A stretch of 64,000 nucleotides of DNA, from assembly GCF_029392675.1 (NCBI RefSeq), contig NZ_CP113941.1:1655001-1719000 (forward strand). The letters are read 5' to 3'. Below the pieces are notes generated by a model. The model was not told where the DNA came from. It saw nothing but the letters and a program-made list of their open reading frames with translations, and did not search any database. Shown here one piece after another: positions 1 to 9,840 of this stretch (its first letter is position 1; each line of letters starts with the position of its first letter). The stretch is from Lactobacillus sp. ESL0684 (GTDB taxonomy: Bacteria > Bacillota > Bacilli > Lactobacillales > Lactobacillaceae). Position numbers and translations under genes: made by a program.

Positions 1-247
1 TTAATGTTGTTTTGTCAAGGATTAAACGCTTTCTTAAAAACTGTACCAATAACAGTTTTATTATATAAATGGTAATTTAAAGTTCAAAATTACCACTAAT
101 AACCCGCAATTTTACCTCTATCAAAAGTCATTTTCTGATAAGTCCAACAATATTAAACTAAAACCCAACTGTTTCATCATTTACCTATTAGTTTGCAGTC
201 TACAAGCAGTCATTTTACCTAAATATTAATTTAATAGCGGCTGTTTT
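1..247. other. Intergenic left edge with a possible leftward promoter and cre-like site
   Basis: No gene is visible. Read on the minus strand, positions 18-13 give TTGACA, a perfect -35 box; its -10 would fall outside the window. Just upstream, 21-36 carries AAACGCTTTCT, resembling a CcpA cre site. Together they suggest a catabolite-controlled promoter for a gene to the left. The rest, up to the stop of the ABC ATPase gene, is AT-rich with no clear signal. Confidence 0.35.
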
Positions 248-922
248 TTATTTTTTCTGTGTTAACTCACCATCAATCATTTCATAAATTTGATCAGCAT
301 ATTTTTCTAATCGTGAATCATGCGTTACCAGCAAAATTGCTTTTTGATAGTCTTTAGCTAAATGCTTAAACAACTTTCCCACTTCTGTAACATTTTGACT
401 ATCAAGTGAGGCTGTTGGTTCATCTGCTAGTAAAATTTCTGGATTAGCATACAGGGCACGTGCAATTGCCGCACGTTGCTGCTGACCACCTGATAATTCT
501 TGCGGATACTTATTGATCAAATCAGCAATGCTCAATTGCTGTAATAATTTTTGCAGCTGCTCAGATGTGATATTGTCCTGTTTTTTAACCTTGTTGACCA
601 ATTCAAATTGCTCTTTAACTGTCAAAAATGGCACTAAATTATAGGCTTGCAAGATAAAACCAATCTGATTTAGACGCAGTTTTTCACTTGCTTTAGCTGA
701 AATTTGAGCAATATCTTGACCATTAATCAAAACTTGACCACTAGTTGGTTTTTGCAATGAGCCTGCAATTGTTAAAAAAGTACTCTTACCAGCACCTGAC
801 GGTCCCATGACTAGCACTACTTCACCCTGATTAGCCGTAAAACTAATATTTTTAAGCGCCTCGACTTTGGCAAGACCTTGACCATAAACCTTTTGGACGT
901 TTTTTAATTCAATAACTGTCAT
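248..922 (-). CDS. ABC transporter ATP-binding protein, MacB/LolD type
   Basis: Cytoplasmic ATPase of an FtsX/MacB-class ABC system. The 224 residues are one complete nucleotide-binding domain: Walker A GPSGAGKST at about 40-48, signature LSGGQQQR at 143-150, and Walker B LLADEPT at 164-170, followed by the D-loop and a switch histidine in VTHD. The permease gene lies six bases upstream in the same direction, so the two form an operon. MacB-class systems use mechanotransmission to export peptides or lipids or to resist antimicrobials rather than importing solutes. The substrate cannot be told from sequence. Confidence 0.9.
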   Translation of the reverse strand: MTVIELKNVQKVYGQGLAKVEALKNISFTANQGEVVLVMGPSGAGKSTFLTIAGSLQKPTSGQVLINGQDIAQISAKASEKLRLNQIGFILQAYNLVPFLTVKEQFELVNKVKKQDNITSEQLQKLLQQLSIADLINKYPQELSGGQQQRAAIARALYANPEILLADEPTASLDSQNVTEVGKLFKHLAKDYQKAILLVTHDSRLEKYADQIYEMIDGELTQKK

Positions 923-928
923 ATTCTT

Positions 929-1987
929 TTACCCTATCGCCTTAATTGGATCTACTTTCAAAATTGACCTTACTGGAATTAGACTACCAATTAGACCCAT
1001 CAATAATAATCCTAACGAGCCACTAAGAATAATTTCTGGAGTAAAACTCATTGGTACTGCTGCTGGCAATACTTGCGCCGTCAGCGTCATAGCTAGTAAT
1101 CCGAAAACTACTCCAGCAACCACCAAAACAAACGCCTGACCAATAGTTGCCTTTACCAAGACACTGCTAGGAATACCTTGTGCACGCATTACAGCAAAAT
1201 TCTGCATTTTTTGCATGGTCAAAATATATAGAAAAACAGCGATAATAATTAATGAAATAACAAATAAAAAGCCAATCATCAACTCAAAAGTCATATTCTG
1301 AGCAGTGTACCCCGGTAACTTGTTAATAAATTGTTTAACTGGGTAAGTCTTAGTATTGTCATGATTATAATGATAATCAGCATTACGGGAAATAATGGCT
1401 GAAGCTTGGGTATCAGGCATTGTTTGACGCAAAGACTTCCAAGTACTAAGCTCGCCATAAATAATTGGTGCAATATTAATCTTGGCATTAGTTACAAAAC
1501 CGACAATTTTATATTGTTTTTTGGAACCATTTAACTTTAATTTATCACCTAATCGATACCCTTTATTTTTAAAAGCGTCATCTACTGTAATTTCATTCTT
1601 ATTGTGGGCTTTTCTACCTGAAACCAGTTCTTGTTCATGATAAATAAATTGCTGCTTTTTTAAGCCAATAAATTGAGCGGAAACCTGCTTTCTATTCTTA
1701 CTTTTAACAACAACAGCAGTTTGACCTACTAAAGCTTCATCTTTACCTATATGAGCTTGCTCAAGGTCTGCCTTGCTTAATAGTGACTGATTCATACTAA
1801 CATTCGCATTTTTATTCAAAACTACTTGCTGAGCATTCCAAGATTCCAATGCTTGTGTATTTTCGCTAGCAAGTCCCGTTGCCAGCGATGATAAGATAAA
1901 AATCAAATAACTAATGAGAAAAATCATCAAGACGATTAAGCCATACCGCAATTTTTCACGTTTGATTTCTTTAATTGCTAAAAACAT
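929..1987 (-). CDS. ABC transporter permease, FtsX/MacB-like
   Basis: Membrane partner of the ATPase at 248-922. The 352 residues show the usual single-FtsX layout: one N-terminal membrane segment (about 15-40), a large extracytoplasmic region (about 45-235), then three membrane segments near 236-258, 280-303 and 318-340. This is a half-size permease, so the working complex is probably a homodimer with two ATPases. The start ATG follows an AGGGGAG-like site on the minus strand. Export of a peptide or lipid is inferred from the family only. Confidence 0.85.
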   Translation of the reverse strand: MFLAIKEIKREKLRYGLIVLMIFLISYLIFILSSLATGLASENTQALESWNAQQVVLNKNANVSMNQSLLSKADLEQAHIGKDEALVGQTAVVVKSKNRKQVSAQFIGLKKQQFIYHEQELVSGRKAHNKNEITVDDAFKNKGYRLGDKLKLNGSKKQYKIVGFVTNAKINIAPIIYGELSTWKSLRQTMPDTQASAIISRNADYHYNHDNTKTYPVKQFINKLPGYTAQNMTFELMIGFLFVISLIIIAVFLYILTMQKMQNFAVMRAQGIPSSVLVKATIGQAFVLVVAGVVFGLLAMTLTAQVLPAAVPMSFTPEIILSGSLGLLLMGLIGSLIPVRSILKVDPIKAIG

Positions 1988-2023
1988 TCTTACTCCCCTA
2001 AAGTGTCGTTTCTAAATTTAAAA

Positions 2024-2626
2024 TTAAACTACTAAACGACGATTATAGTAATTTAACCGCCAAACTCCAGCACGATACGAAATCTTAGCCAGAGCACAAT
2101 TATCTATTGTATCAAAACAATTCATATCGCCACTAGCAAAACAATGCGCAAACATCATTCTAATCAGCGTTCCATGACAAACTACCAATAACTTTTGATT
2201 CTTATGCTTTGTTACCATTTCAGTCAAAAATTGCTCACAACGCGATTCCAAAGCAGCAAAAGTTTCTCCACTAGGAGCATACTTTACATAATTTTTCGCT
2301 GCCTTTCCCCAAGGATCAACTGCATCCGGATATTTTTGACCTAGAACAGTTAGCAACTGCCCATCCCACTCACCAAAATTAAATTCGATTAATCGCTTAT
2401 CCAAATTAAGTTTTTTGGTATTTTTAGTAAAAAGCTCTGCTGTTTCTACCGCCCGTTTCATTGGACTAGCAAAAACTAACTCAAATGAACTTGGATCAAA
2501 ATTGGCTGCTACTTTTTCTGCAAACTTTCGACCAGACATTGACAAACTTTGATCGAACAAAGAACCCTGCATCCGCCCCGTTTTATTTAAATCAGTTTGT
2601 CCATGCCGTACAAAAACTATTTCCAT
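2024..2626 (-). CDS. Histidine phosphatase (phosphoglycerate mutase-like) family protein
   Basis: Cytoplasmic phosphatase of the histidine phosphatase superfamily. The signature VRHGQTDLN lies at the N-terminus and the second catalytic histidine in VVCHGTLIR near the C-terminus. The glutamate general acid is likely in the LIEFNFGEW stretch. The start chosen is the ATG at 2626, preceded by a GGGG-type ribosome site; an in-frame upstream extension lacks homologous character. The family contains many small-phosphoester phosphatases, so the substrate is open. It lies between the ABC exporter and yaaA in the same direction. Confidence 0.85.
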   Translation of the reverse strand: MEIVFVRHGQTDLNKTGRMQGSLFDQSLSMSGRKFAEKVAANFDPSSFELVFASPMKRAVETAELFTKNTKKLNLDKRLIEFNFGEWDGQLLTVLGQKYPDAVDPWGKAAKNYVKYAPSGETFAALESRCEQFLTEMVTKHKNQKLLVVCHGTLIRMMFAHCFASGDMNCFDTIDNCALAKISYRAGVWRLNYYNRRLVV

Positions 2627-2688
2627 AGATTTACCCCACTTATAATAACTCACATTTTACTATTTAATAGGTAATCTTGCTAGTTCAT

Positions 2689-3450
2689 TTAACGCCTTTT
2701 GAAGTCAAAATTAGTTCTAAAGACATAGGTATCAGCTGAACTCTCTTGCTCAGCAAACTGAAAGCCAAAATCATGAAAGTTCTGTAGCTGCTCTGGTCTA
2801 GTTAACTGATTTTCGGCAATAAACCTGGTCATTTCGCCGCGTGCCATTTTCGCATGTACGCCAACTGTCTTCCAATTGCCATTTTTCTTTTCTTGAAATT
2901 CAATTGAAATCATTTGTCTTTTTGACCTTACATATGGAGCAATATTTTTAGAATATTCTTTAGAGGCAAGGTTAATAACTACGTTATCTTCACTAAATAA
3001 GTTATCCGCCAGCATACTCCTCCAAAATTGGTATAAGTTTGGCTGGCTAAATCCGTAGACCTTATTCTTCATTTCCAACCGATATGGACACACCCCATCT
3101 AAAGGGCGCAATATACCGTAAAGTCCTGACAAAATCCGCACGTTAGCTTGCAGATAATTCAACGCCGGTTCAGTCAACAAATCTGGTGCCATATATTGGT
3201 ATTGGATACCGGAATATGACACAATTGCTGGCGTTTTTGCCTGCGTTAAACTAAAAGCAGCAATTTGGCTTTGACCAACTTTGGTCATTCGGTCACTAGA
3301 GCCCCAGATTGCTTTTAGTTGTTCAAAACTGCAACTCTGCAAATACTCAATTAGCTCCTGCGTCTGCGACAAAAACTGTGGCTGGGATTTTACCAAAAAA
3401 ACCTCTAGATTTTGTTCCATCTTCATTGCTGGAGAAATAATAATTTTCAT
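2689..3450 (-). CDS. yaaA: YaaA family peroxide stress protein (UPF0246)
   Basis: The N-terminus KIIISPAMKM and the internal SGLYGILRPLDG block are hallmarks of the YaaA/UPF0246 family, and the 253-residue length is typical. In Escherichia coli YaaA limits intracellular iron during peroxide stress and binds DNA; the biochemical role in lactobacilli is untested. It is monocistronic or loosely linked to the phosphatase gene downstream. The divergent neighbour begins at 3512, so a shared control region of about 60 bases lies between them. Confidence 0.9.
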   Translation of the reverse strand: MKIIISPAMKMEQNLEVFLVKSQPQFLSQTQELIEYLQSCSFEQLKAIWGSSDRMTKVGQSQIAAFSLTQAKTPAIVSYSGIQYQYMAPDLLTEPALNYLQANVRILSGLYGILRPLDGVCPYRLEMKNKVYGFSQPNLYQFWRSMLADNLFSEDNVVINLASKEYSKNIAPYVRSKRQMISIEFQEKKNGNWKTVGVHAKMARGEMTRFIAENQLTRPEQLQNFHDFGFQFAEQESSADTYVFRTNFDFKRR

Positions 3451-3511
3451 CTTTCGTCTTTTCCACCTTTTGGGTTAAACTTATTAATAATATATCTTAA
3501 GGAGAGAATTA

Positions 3512-4168
3512 ATGAATTCTGATTTTGCAATTATCTTAAATTTTAAACTAAAAAATGCTAAAAAGGTTGATACCGACTTCTTAGTTAAAACCGCACGAAA
3601 TGTTGGCGCTCGAGCCATCAGTAGTGATAACCAAGCAGTTGACTTTCAACCAGCTTGTGATAAATACACTATTGCCTTGGTAAAAAATCAAAATGGTAGT
3701 GACCTAACCGCCAATGATGTCATCGACACCGTAGTCAAAAGTCGCTTCAATGCCAGGCCAACTATTATTAATCTTACCACTACTGAAGATGGCGATTTAA
3801 CTAGCGCAGACAAGCAAATGTTAGCCGTGCTTAACGACTGGATGCATGTTTTTGGTCATGCGTTGAATGAAGGACAACCTAGCAGTATTAGCGCCAGCAA
3901 TGATAGCTGCGTTTTACAAAATCGCCATTCAGCTTATCAAAAATATGTCTTTGTTAGTGAGCCACTGCCTGAGCAAATTATCGTTTCAGGTATCGACCAG
4001 GAACCCAATCGCGTTGAATGGATAGAGCAAAGAATTGATCTTAACTTCACCTACCAAGACAAGCAATTAACCATCAATTTGACTAAACCTGCCACTAGTT
4101 TTCCTTGGCAAGTTTTGCGCATTCAAGAACATCGTCCAGAAGATGATATTCTGGAAACTAAATTTTAA
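3512..4168 (+). CDS. Hypothetical protein, 218 aa
   Basis: Not recognised. The ATG follows AAGGAGAG with good spacing, and a terminator follows the stop, so it is a real single-gene unit. The protein has no signal peptide or membrane segment and is mildly acidic. The first half looks like an alpha/beta fold with alternating hydrophobic strands (FAIILNFKL, YTIALVKN); the C-terminal half is rich in strand-like stretches. It is transcribed away from yaaA. No function is proposed. Confidence 0.7.
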   Translation: MNSDFAIILNFKLKNAKKVDTDFLVKTARNVGARAISSDNQAVDFQPACDKYTIALVKNQNGSDLTANDVIDTVVKSRFNARPTIINLTTTEDGDLTSADKQMLAVLNDWMHVFGHALNEGQPSSISASNDSCVLQNRHSAYQKYVFVSEPLPEQIIVSGIDQEPNRVEWIEQRIDLNFTYQDKQLTINLTKPATSFPWQVLRIQEHRPEDDILETKF

Positions 4169-4176
4169 TTGAACAG

Positions 4177-4206
4177 AAAAACGACCCATCACGGATCGTT
4201 TTTTTA
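4177..4206 (+). terminator. Rho-independent terminator after the 3512-4168 gene
   Basis: Hairpin AAACGACC/GGATCGTTT with one mismatch, closed by a short loop and followed by a run of T. It lies 9 bases past the stop and separates the gene from the convergent beta-glucosidase. Confidence 0.75.
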
Positions 4207-4219
4207 AAATCAAAATTAT

Positions 4220-5623
4220 TTAGTCAGCAATTCCATTATTCTTGATTACTTGTTGATACCAATAAAAGCTATCTTTGGGAATTCGGCGCAATTCTTTCAG
4301 ATCAAAGTCAGTTCGATCAACATAAATAAAGCCATAACGTTTCTTAAAGCCTTGATGTGAACTCAAGATATCCATCACCGACCACGGACAATAACCGAAC
4401 AATTCAACACCATCTTGAATTGCATCATAGCAGGCTTCGATGTGAGCTTTAAGATAATCAATTCGATATTGGTCATGAATTTGACCATCACTGGTTAACT
4501 CATCAGCAGTCCCTAAGCCATTTTCGGTAATAATCATTGGCAACCGATATTTTTCATAATAGTCATTTAAAACTAAACGAAAGCCAGTCGGATCAATCTG
4601 AGCGCCATATTCAGTTGCTTGCAAATGCTCATTGGGCTGAATTTTAAAATAACCATTTAAATTAAAGTCAACATCACCTTGACGCTGTCCCCAAACGTGC
4701 TGCTCATCTACCGGCAAATACTCAGCAGCCAGCGTGCGATAATAATTAACCGCGATAAAGTCAGGCTTTGCAGCACGCAAAGCTGCTTCATCACTGGACT
4801 GAGTTTCAGGATAAATCTGCATCTTTTGCAAGTAATCGACATAATAGCCCGGATATTTGCCAAAGCAATACATTTCCAGCGCATAATTCGTCTTAAAATT
4901 ATCATTCATCCGCGCAGCCCAAACATCTTGTGGACGGTCACTAACTGGATAGGTCATTGTTGACGAAACCGCTGGGCCAACTTTGCCATGATCAACCATT
5001 TCATGACAATCTGCCATTGCATATGCACAAGCTAAAAACATGTGATAATCCATTTGTGCTCGCACTTTTTCGGCTTCAGCAGCCGGAACATCATCCATAT
5101 TCATCCGTTCGTTAACACGAATCATCAGATTCTGTTCGTTAATGACTTGCCAATACTTAACTCGGTCACCAAAAGCACGATAACAAACTTGCGCATAACG
5201 ACGAAAAGCCGCCACACAGTCACGACTAGCCCAGCCATTGTATTTCTTAGCTAAAGCTAGCGGCAAATCAAAATGATAGAGGGTTACAAAAGGTTGGATA
5301 TCGTTAGCGAGCAGCTCATTAATGACATTATTATAAAAGTCAATGCCGGCTTGGTTAATCTCGCCATCGCCATCGGGAATAATCCTAGTCCAAGCAATCG
5401 AAAAGCGATAAACTTTCATTCCCATTTGCTTCATCAACTTAATATCATCACGATAATGATGATAAAAATCGCTAGCCACCTTAGTATCGGCCTGCTGCCC
5501 AGAATGCTTAAAGGAATTGTAGTCAGCAACAGATTCACCTTTACCAGCTTCATCCCAAGCACCCTCAATTTGAAAGGCTGATGAGGATGCTCCCCACCAA
5601 AAGTCCTTGTTAAATTTCTTCAT
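4220..5623 (-). CDS. 6-phospho-beta-glucosidase, GH1
   Basis: Cytoplasmic glycoside hydrolase that splits phosphorylated beta-glucosides brought in by the PTS. The 467 residues match GH1: N-terminal FWWGASSSAFQIEGA, substrate-binding TLYHFDLP near 114-121, acid/base glutamate E163 in VINEQN, and nucleophile E367 in IITENG. The acid/base motif reads NEQN rather than the common NEP, a variant seen among phospho-glucosidases. The gene overlaps the upstream PTS gene by 14 bases, so the two are translationally coupled. The sugar (cellobiose, arbutin, salicin or another) is not determined. Confidence 0.92.
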   Translation of the reverse strand: MKKFNKDFWWGASSSAFQIEGAWDEAGKGESVADYNSFKHSGQQADTKVASDFYHHYRDDIKLMKQMGMKVYRFSIAWTRIIPDGDGEINQAGIDFYNNVINELLANDIQPFVTLYHFDLPLALAKKYNGWASRDCVAAFRRYAQVCYRAFGDRVKYWQVINEQNLMIRVNERMNMDDVPAAEAEKVRAQMDYHMFLACAYAMADCHEMVDHGKVGPAVSSTMTYPVSDRPQDVWAARMNDNFKTNYALEMYCFGKYPGYYVDYLQKMQIYPETQSSDEAALRAAKPDFIAVNYYRTLAAEYLPVDEQHVWGQRQGDVDFNLNGYFKIQPNEHLQATEYGAQIDPTGFRLVLNDYYEKYRLPMIITENGLGTADELTSDGQIHDQYRIDYLKAHIEACYDAIQDGVELFGYCPWSVMDILSSHQGFKKRYGFIYVDRTDFDLKELRRIPKDSFYWYQQVIKNNGIAD

Positions 5624-7523
5624 TAGTTATCTTACCTTTAAAGTTCATTAAATTATCAGTTGCTGCCACAGTACCTGAAGCCGTAACTTCAATTTGGGCA
5701 GCTGGATCTGCGTTAGTAATTACTACTGGAGTAGTCAAATCATAGCCAGCTTTTTTAATCTCGGCACTATTAAAAGTGACAATTGGCTCACCCTTATGCA
5801 AATGTGCGCCAACTTCAGTATGGCTAGTGAAATATTTTCCCTTAAGTTCAACTGTATCTTTACCAATGTGAATTAGTAATTCAAGTCCATTAGTAAGTTC
5901 CAAGCCAATTGCATGCAGAGTTGGATATAATACTTTTACTTCACAATCACTTGGAGCAACAATTTCATCGCTGCTTGGCAAAATTGCCACACCTTTGCCC
6001 ATTGCCTCTGAGGCAAAAACCGCATCAGCAACTTGACTTAAAGCAACCACCTCTCCACTAAGTGGAGCAGCAACTGGAGTTGCTAGCGTTATCGGACTTG
6101 CCACTTTAACTGAACTATCTGTAACAGCCGCTGCTTCGCCATTAGCCGCAACAGTTTTTTCTGGTAAATCTTCAAAGCCAAAAATCACAGTTAACAAGCA
6201 AGCCCCGAAAAAGGCAATCAGACAACCAATTACGTAACAGGCGAAGCCTTTAGCACCTGCACTAGCATATACTGGAACGGTCAAAACCCCTTGGTTAGAA
6301 AAGGCATTACCTGAAGCACCGCCCCAACCCATCAAGGCACCACCAAGAGCACCACTAATTACTGCATAAATCATCGGCTTCTTCAATCGTAAGTTAGCAC
6401 CATAAATAGCTGGTTCAGTAATCCCGAACAGCGCAGTTATGGTTGCCGAAGCAGAAACTGTCTTTAGATTTTTGTTTTTAGTTTTTAAAAATACGCCTAA
6501 AGCTGCACCAGCTTGCGAAAAATTGGCTGCACCAGCAAAAGCTAATAGATTCTGATGACCAGTCTTAGCAACATCGTTTATGCCAATTGGCACAATTGCC
6601 CGATGCGCACCAAAAATAACCAGTACACACCAAATTCCCCCAATAAAGGCACCTAATAAAATTGGACTGAAGTCCATAATCAAGTAGTATAGCCAATTAA
6701 TAAAGTTACCAATATAGATGCCAATCGGACCAAAAATCATTAAAGTTGCCGGAACCATAATTAATAAACATAAGGTTGGAACCATAATTATTTTTAGTAC
6801 TTCTGGCATAATCTTGTCAATAAAACGTTCTAAGTACGCCAAGATAAAGACCGCAATAATAATTGGAATTACTGATGAAGTATAACTAGCCTTGGTTAAT
6901 TGTAAGCCAAAAAGCGTAACTGCACCTTTACCCGTCATTAACTCAACAATTGAAGGGTAACAAAGCGTACCCGCAATTACCATTGCAATATATTCGTTAG
7001 TTTTGAACACCTTAGCAGACGTACGCGCCAAAATTATTGGCATGAAATAAAAGAGCGCATCAGATGCAGCATTAAAGATGATATAGGTATCAAACTTAGT
7101 AATATCGGTATGGTAGACATTGGTTGCAATTATTACCGCGATTGCCAAAACACCCTTGATCATTCCAGACGCTGCTAGAGCCGGAATCGTTGGCGTAAAA
7201 ATAGCCGCAATCGCATTAATTATTTTATTACCAATACCTGTTTTATCATCTGAATGTTGCGTAGAACCAGAGTCACTCTGATCTAACATTGGTGCTAATA
7301 CATCATATGTTTTACCAACATTATTACCAAGCACCACTTGGAATTGGCCATTGGCCCGCATGACTTGAATTACACCCTCTAATTGTGCAATTTCATCACC
7401 ATTAGCCTTGGAATCATCTTTTAAAACGAAACGCAATCTAGTAAAACAATGATCTAGACTTACCACATTATCCTTGCCACCAACATTCGTTAAAATGTTG
7501 TTAGCTAAAGCTTGAAAATCCAT
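5610..7523 (-). CDS. PTS beta-glucoside transporter subunit IIBCA
   Basis: Membrane sugar transporter that phosphorylates its substrate during uptake. Domains in order: IIB (1-80) with phospho-cysteine C26 in LDHCFTRLRF; IIC (about 105-450) with many membrane segments; IIA (about 480-620) with the phospho-histidine in LLIHIGKDTVELKG. The length of 637 is typical of BglP. It pairs with the overlapping GH1 gene downstream. The 150 bases upstream carry no RAT site, unlike the second PTS operon, but do hold an inverted repeat at 7545-7565 that could be an operator. Confidence 0.93.
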   Translation of the reverse strand: MDFQALANNILTNVGGKDNVVSLDHCFTRLRFVLKDDSKANGDEIAQLEGVIQVMRANGQFQVVLGNNVGKTYDVLAPMLDQSDSGSTQHSDDKTGIGNKIINAIAAIFTPTIPALAASGMIKGVLAIAVIIATNVYHTDITKFDTYIIFNAASDALFYFMPIILARTSAKVFKTNEYIAMVIAGTLCYPSIVELMTGKGAVTLFGLQLTKASYTSSVIPIIIAVFILAYLERFIDKIMPEVLKIIMVPTLCLLIMVPATLMIFGPIGIYIGNFINWLYYLIMDFSPILLGAFIGGIWCVLVIFGAHRAIVPIGINDVAKTGHQNLLAFAGAANFSQAGAALGVFLKTKNKNLKTVSASATITALFGITEPAIYGANLRLKKPMIYAVISGALGGALMGWGGASGNAFSNQGVLTVPVYASAGAKGFACYVIGCLIAFFGACLLTVIFGFEDLPEKTVAANGEAAAVTDSSVKVASPITLATPVAAPLSGEVVALSQVADAVFASEAMGKGVAILPSSDEIVAPSDCEVKVLYPTLHAIGLELTNGLELLIHIGKDTVELKGKYFTSHTEVGAHLHKGEPIVTFNSAEIKKAGYDLTTPVVITNADPAAQIEVTASGTVAATDNLMNFKGKITNEEI

Positions 7524-7544
7524 GATTTATTTCCTTCATTAAAC

Positions 7545-7565
7545 TTTACTATATATAACAGTAAA
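7545..7565. promoter_or_regulatory. Inverted repeat upstream of the PTS IIBCA gene
   Basis: TTTACT, nine bases, AGTAAA lies about 20 bases before the start of the PTS gene. It could be a repressor operator or a weak RNA hairpin. No regulator gene sits next to it, so the assignment is tentative. Confidence 0.35.
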
Positions 7566-7676
7566 CCTCTATTTTAAACAAATAAATTTTACCGTAGATT
7601 GCTTATTTTTGCCTAAAATATGCACTCAGAATGAATCTTTAATAACAAAATACTTGGCTAATAAATTTGACTACTA

Positions 7677-8654
7677 CTAATTCATATATTTTGTAACATC
7701 ATTGACCATATTTTTAGCTTTGTCATCTCTTAATAATGAAATTATATCTGCTGAAGCCTCTTTAGCAATTGCGATCCTTGCTTCTAGAGTACCTGTCCCT
7801 GCATGCGGTGACAAGACGACATTATCTAGTAAACGCAATTCTTCTGGAACTTCTGGTTCGGTTTCAAAGACATCAAGTCCCGCACCAGCAATCTTGTGCT
7901 CTTTTAAAGCCTCAATTAAATCAGTTTGCTTAATTAAAGAACCACGAGCCACATTAATTATGTATGCGGTATCTTTCATTCGTTCAAAAACGGCTTTATC
8001 AAATTTACCATTAGTAGCTGGCGTCGCTGGTGCATGCAGAGTAATAACATCTGACGTTTTAACCAAGGTATCAAAATCAACATACTCAACTTTTAGCTTT
8101 CGTTCTAGTTCAGGTGCTAACCGATGGACATTGTGGTAAATTACCTGCATTCCCAAATCTTGGGCAAATTTACTTACGGTTTTGCCAATTCGACCCATAC
8201 CATAAATTCCCAAAGTTTTTGAAGCTAAACCCATCCCCATATATTGCAGCTGACTAACATCAATCCAATTACCCGAACGAATAGTCTTGTCATATTCGTG
8301 TAAATGCCGTACTGTCGCCAATAATAAAGTTAACGTCATCTCCGCAGTCGGGACTCTAACAGCCTGGGGAGTATTAGCAACTACAATTCCTTTTTGCTTT
8401 GCATATTCAATGTCAACGTGATCAAAGCCAACACCGTTGGTGGCAATAATTTTCAGATTAGATCCAGCAGCTATCAACTCTTGGTCACCTTTTAGCCCCA
8501 TTAGCAATAAGCCATCATACTCGTGTAAATGTGCTAAAACATATTCACGAGAAAATGGTTTAGCAGGTGAATATGTGACCTCTAATACATCTTGCAGCTC
8601 TTTAATTCCTTGTTCCGGTATAATTCCGGTCACTAAAACTTTTGATTTTGCCAT
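7677..8654 (-). CDS. D-isomer-specific 2-hydroxyacid dehydrogenase
   Basis: Cytoplasmic NAD(P)-dependent oxidoreductase acting on 2-keto/2-hydroxy acids. Visible marks are the Rossmann motif GIYGMGRIGK, the catalytic arginine in NVARGSL, the glutamate in GLDVFETEP and the histidine in LSPHAG. The start used is the ATG at 8654, which follows GGAAAGGATATT; a longer in-frame extension has no family character. It lies 35 bases after the amidohydrolase gene, suggesting the two act in one pathway, perhaps handling a keto- or hydroxy-acid from a sugar or aromatic glycoside. The substrate is unknown. Confidence 0.9.
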   Translation of the reverse strand: MAKSKVLVTGIIPEQGIKELQDVLEVTYSPAKPFSREYVLAHLHEYDGLLLMGLKGDQELIAAGSNLKIIATNGVGFDHVDIEYAKQKGIVVANTPQAVRVPTAEMTLTLLLATVRHLHEYDKTIRSGNWIDVSQLQYMGMGLASKTLGIYGMGRIGKTVSKFAQDLGMQVIYHNVHRLAPELERKLKVEYVDFDTLVKTSDVITLHAPATPATNGKFDKAVFERMKDTAYIINVARGSLIKQTDLIEALKEHKIAGAGLDVFETEPEVPEELRLLDNVVLSPHAGTGTLEARIAIAKEASADIISLLRDDKAKNMVNDVTKYMN

Positions 8655-8689
8655 AATATCCTTTCCACAATAACAATCTTTTTGTTGCA

Positions 8690-9667
8690 CTAATTTTTCA
8701 AAGCAGAATCATTAGTATTCTTTACAGCGGCAATCGCCGCATCTTTAAAGTAAACTTTTTCGGCATTATTATACAAGACATCAACTAATTCAGTAGGAGT
8801 AAAAATATTAGTCTGTTCTAGCCAAGTAGCCAACTCTTCATAGCTATTAAAAGTAGCTGACCAAGGCGAGTCTGTTCCCCAAATAATCCGCTTAGCTCCT
8901 AAAATTTCTTTGGCTAATGCAATATCTTTTTGACAACGTGGAAATGGAAAGTTAGTTTCACCCTCAATATCTTGAATTGCCGAAATATCTGTATAGATAT
9001 TACTGTATGGTTGCCATTGCTCAAGTGCATTTTGCAAACGATCAAGATGATCAGCATTCGGAAACGATAGATGACAAACTACAAAATCAAGTTTAGGATA
9101 CATTTTAGCTAAATTAGCAATTGCTTCAGGCTGGTAACTATATTGACTCGCATCACCATAATCTACAGTAATTACAAATCCTGGATAATCACTAACAAAA
9201 TGAAAAATCCGGCCAACGCGAGGATCAGTATCCAGGCGAAATGGTGTAGTCATATGATAACCATGCATTCCGCCACCCTGACTTACTTCAAATTTCATTG
9301 CACGAAATCCCAGATCTTCAACATATCTTTGAACAATTTTCATATAATGTTCACTAAACGGATCAACTGAAAATGCTCCAATAAAGCGATCAGGATGCGC
9401 CTTAACTGCTTGGTAAGCATAGTAATTTTGATAACCATAAAGGCTACCTTGTAGTAAAACCGCCTTAGCAACATCATGGTCATCCATTACCCTTAAAGCT
9501 GACTCAATGGTAAAATCATCTTCACCCCAACCATCTGGAAGCAACTTAATAACTGAGCCATCATAATCCCAAACAACTTGCCCGTTGCCTAACGGATTCA
9601 TCGCACCTTTACCATTGAATCCAGCCAGTGAACGCACCAAATGGAAATGTCCGTCAATCTTCTTCAT
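8690..9667 (-). CDS. Amidohydrolase-family (amidohydrolase 2) TIM-barrel protein
   Basis: Metal-dependent hydrolase or decarboxylase of the amidohydrolase superfamily. The N-terminal IDGHFHL metal motif, an internal VVCHLSFPN histidine and the C-terminal WGTDSPW aspartate motif are all present over 325 residues. Relatives include lactonases and aromatic-acid decarboxylases. It starts an apparent operon with the hydroxyacid dehydrogenase, after AGGAGG spaced 8 bases from the ATG. Its position between two PTS operons suggests it opens or modifies an intermediate of an imported glycoside. Confidence 0.82.
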   Translation of the reverse strand: MKKIDGHFHLVRSLAGFNGKGAMNPLGNGQVVWDYDGSVIKLLPDGWGEDDFTIESALRVMDDHDVAKAVLLQGSLYGYQNYYAYQAVKAHPDRFIGAFSVDPFSEHYMKIVQRYVEDLGFRAMKFEVSQGGGMHGYHMTTPFRLDTDPRVGRIFHFVSDYPGFVITVDYGDASQYSYQPEAIANLAKMYPKLDFVVCHLSFPNADHLDRLQNALEQWQPYSNIYTDISAIQDIEGETNFPFPRCQKDIALAKEILGAKRIIWGTDSPWSATFNSYEELATWLEQTNIFTPTELVDVLYNNAEKVYFKDAAIAAVKNTNDSALKN

Positions 9668-9782
9668 AATTAAAAGTCCTCCTGACCTAGTTTACTTTAC
9701 CTGCTCACCATAACCTATACAACATATCACCTGCAAGAAACTAGCGTTTTTTTATTCGATACCTACCCAAACACTTCAAATT

Positions 9783-9823
9783 AAAATGAGCTAATCCACT
9801 TTTAAAGCAGATTAGCTCATTTT
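9783..9823 (-). terminator. Terminator of the PTS/ChbG operon
   Basis: A 14-bp stem, AAAATGAGCTAATC with its complement, ends in a T/A run on both sides, so it can work in both directions. It lies just past the stop of the ChbG-like gene and closes the 13378-9841 operon. Confidence 0.85.
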
Positions 9824-9840
9824 TATATATTTACAAACAA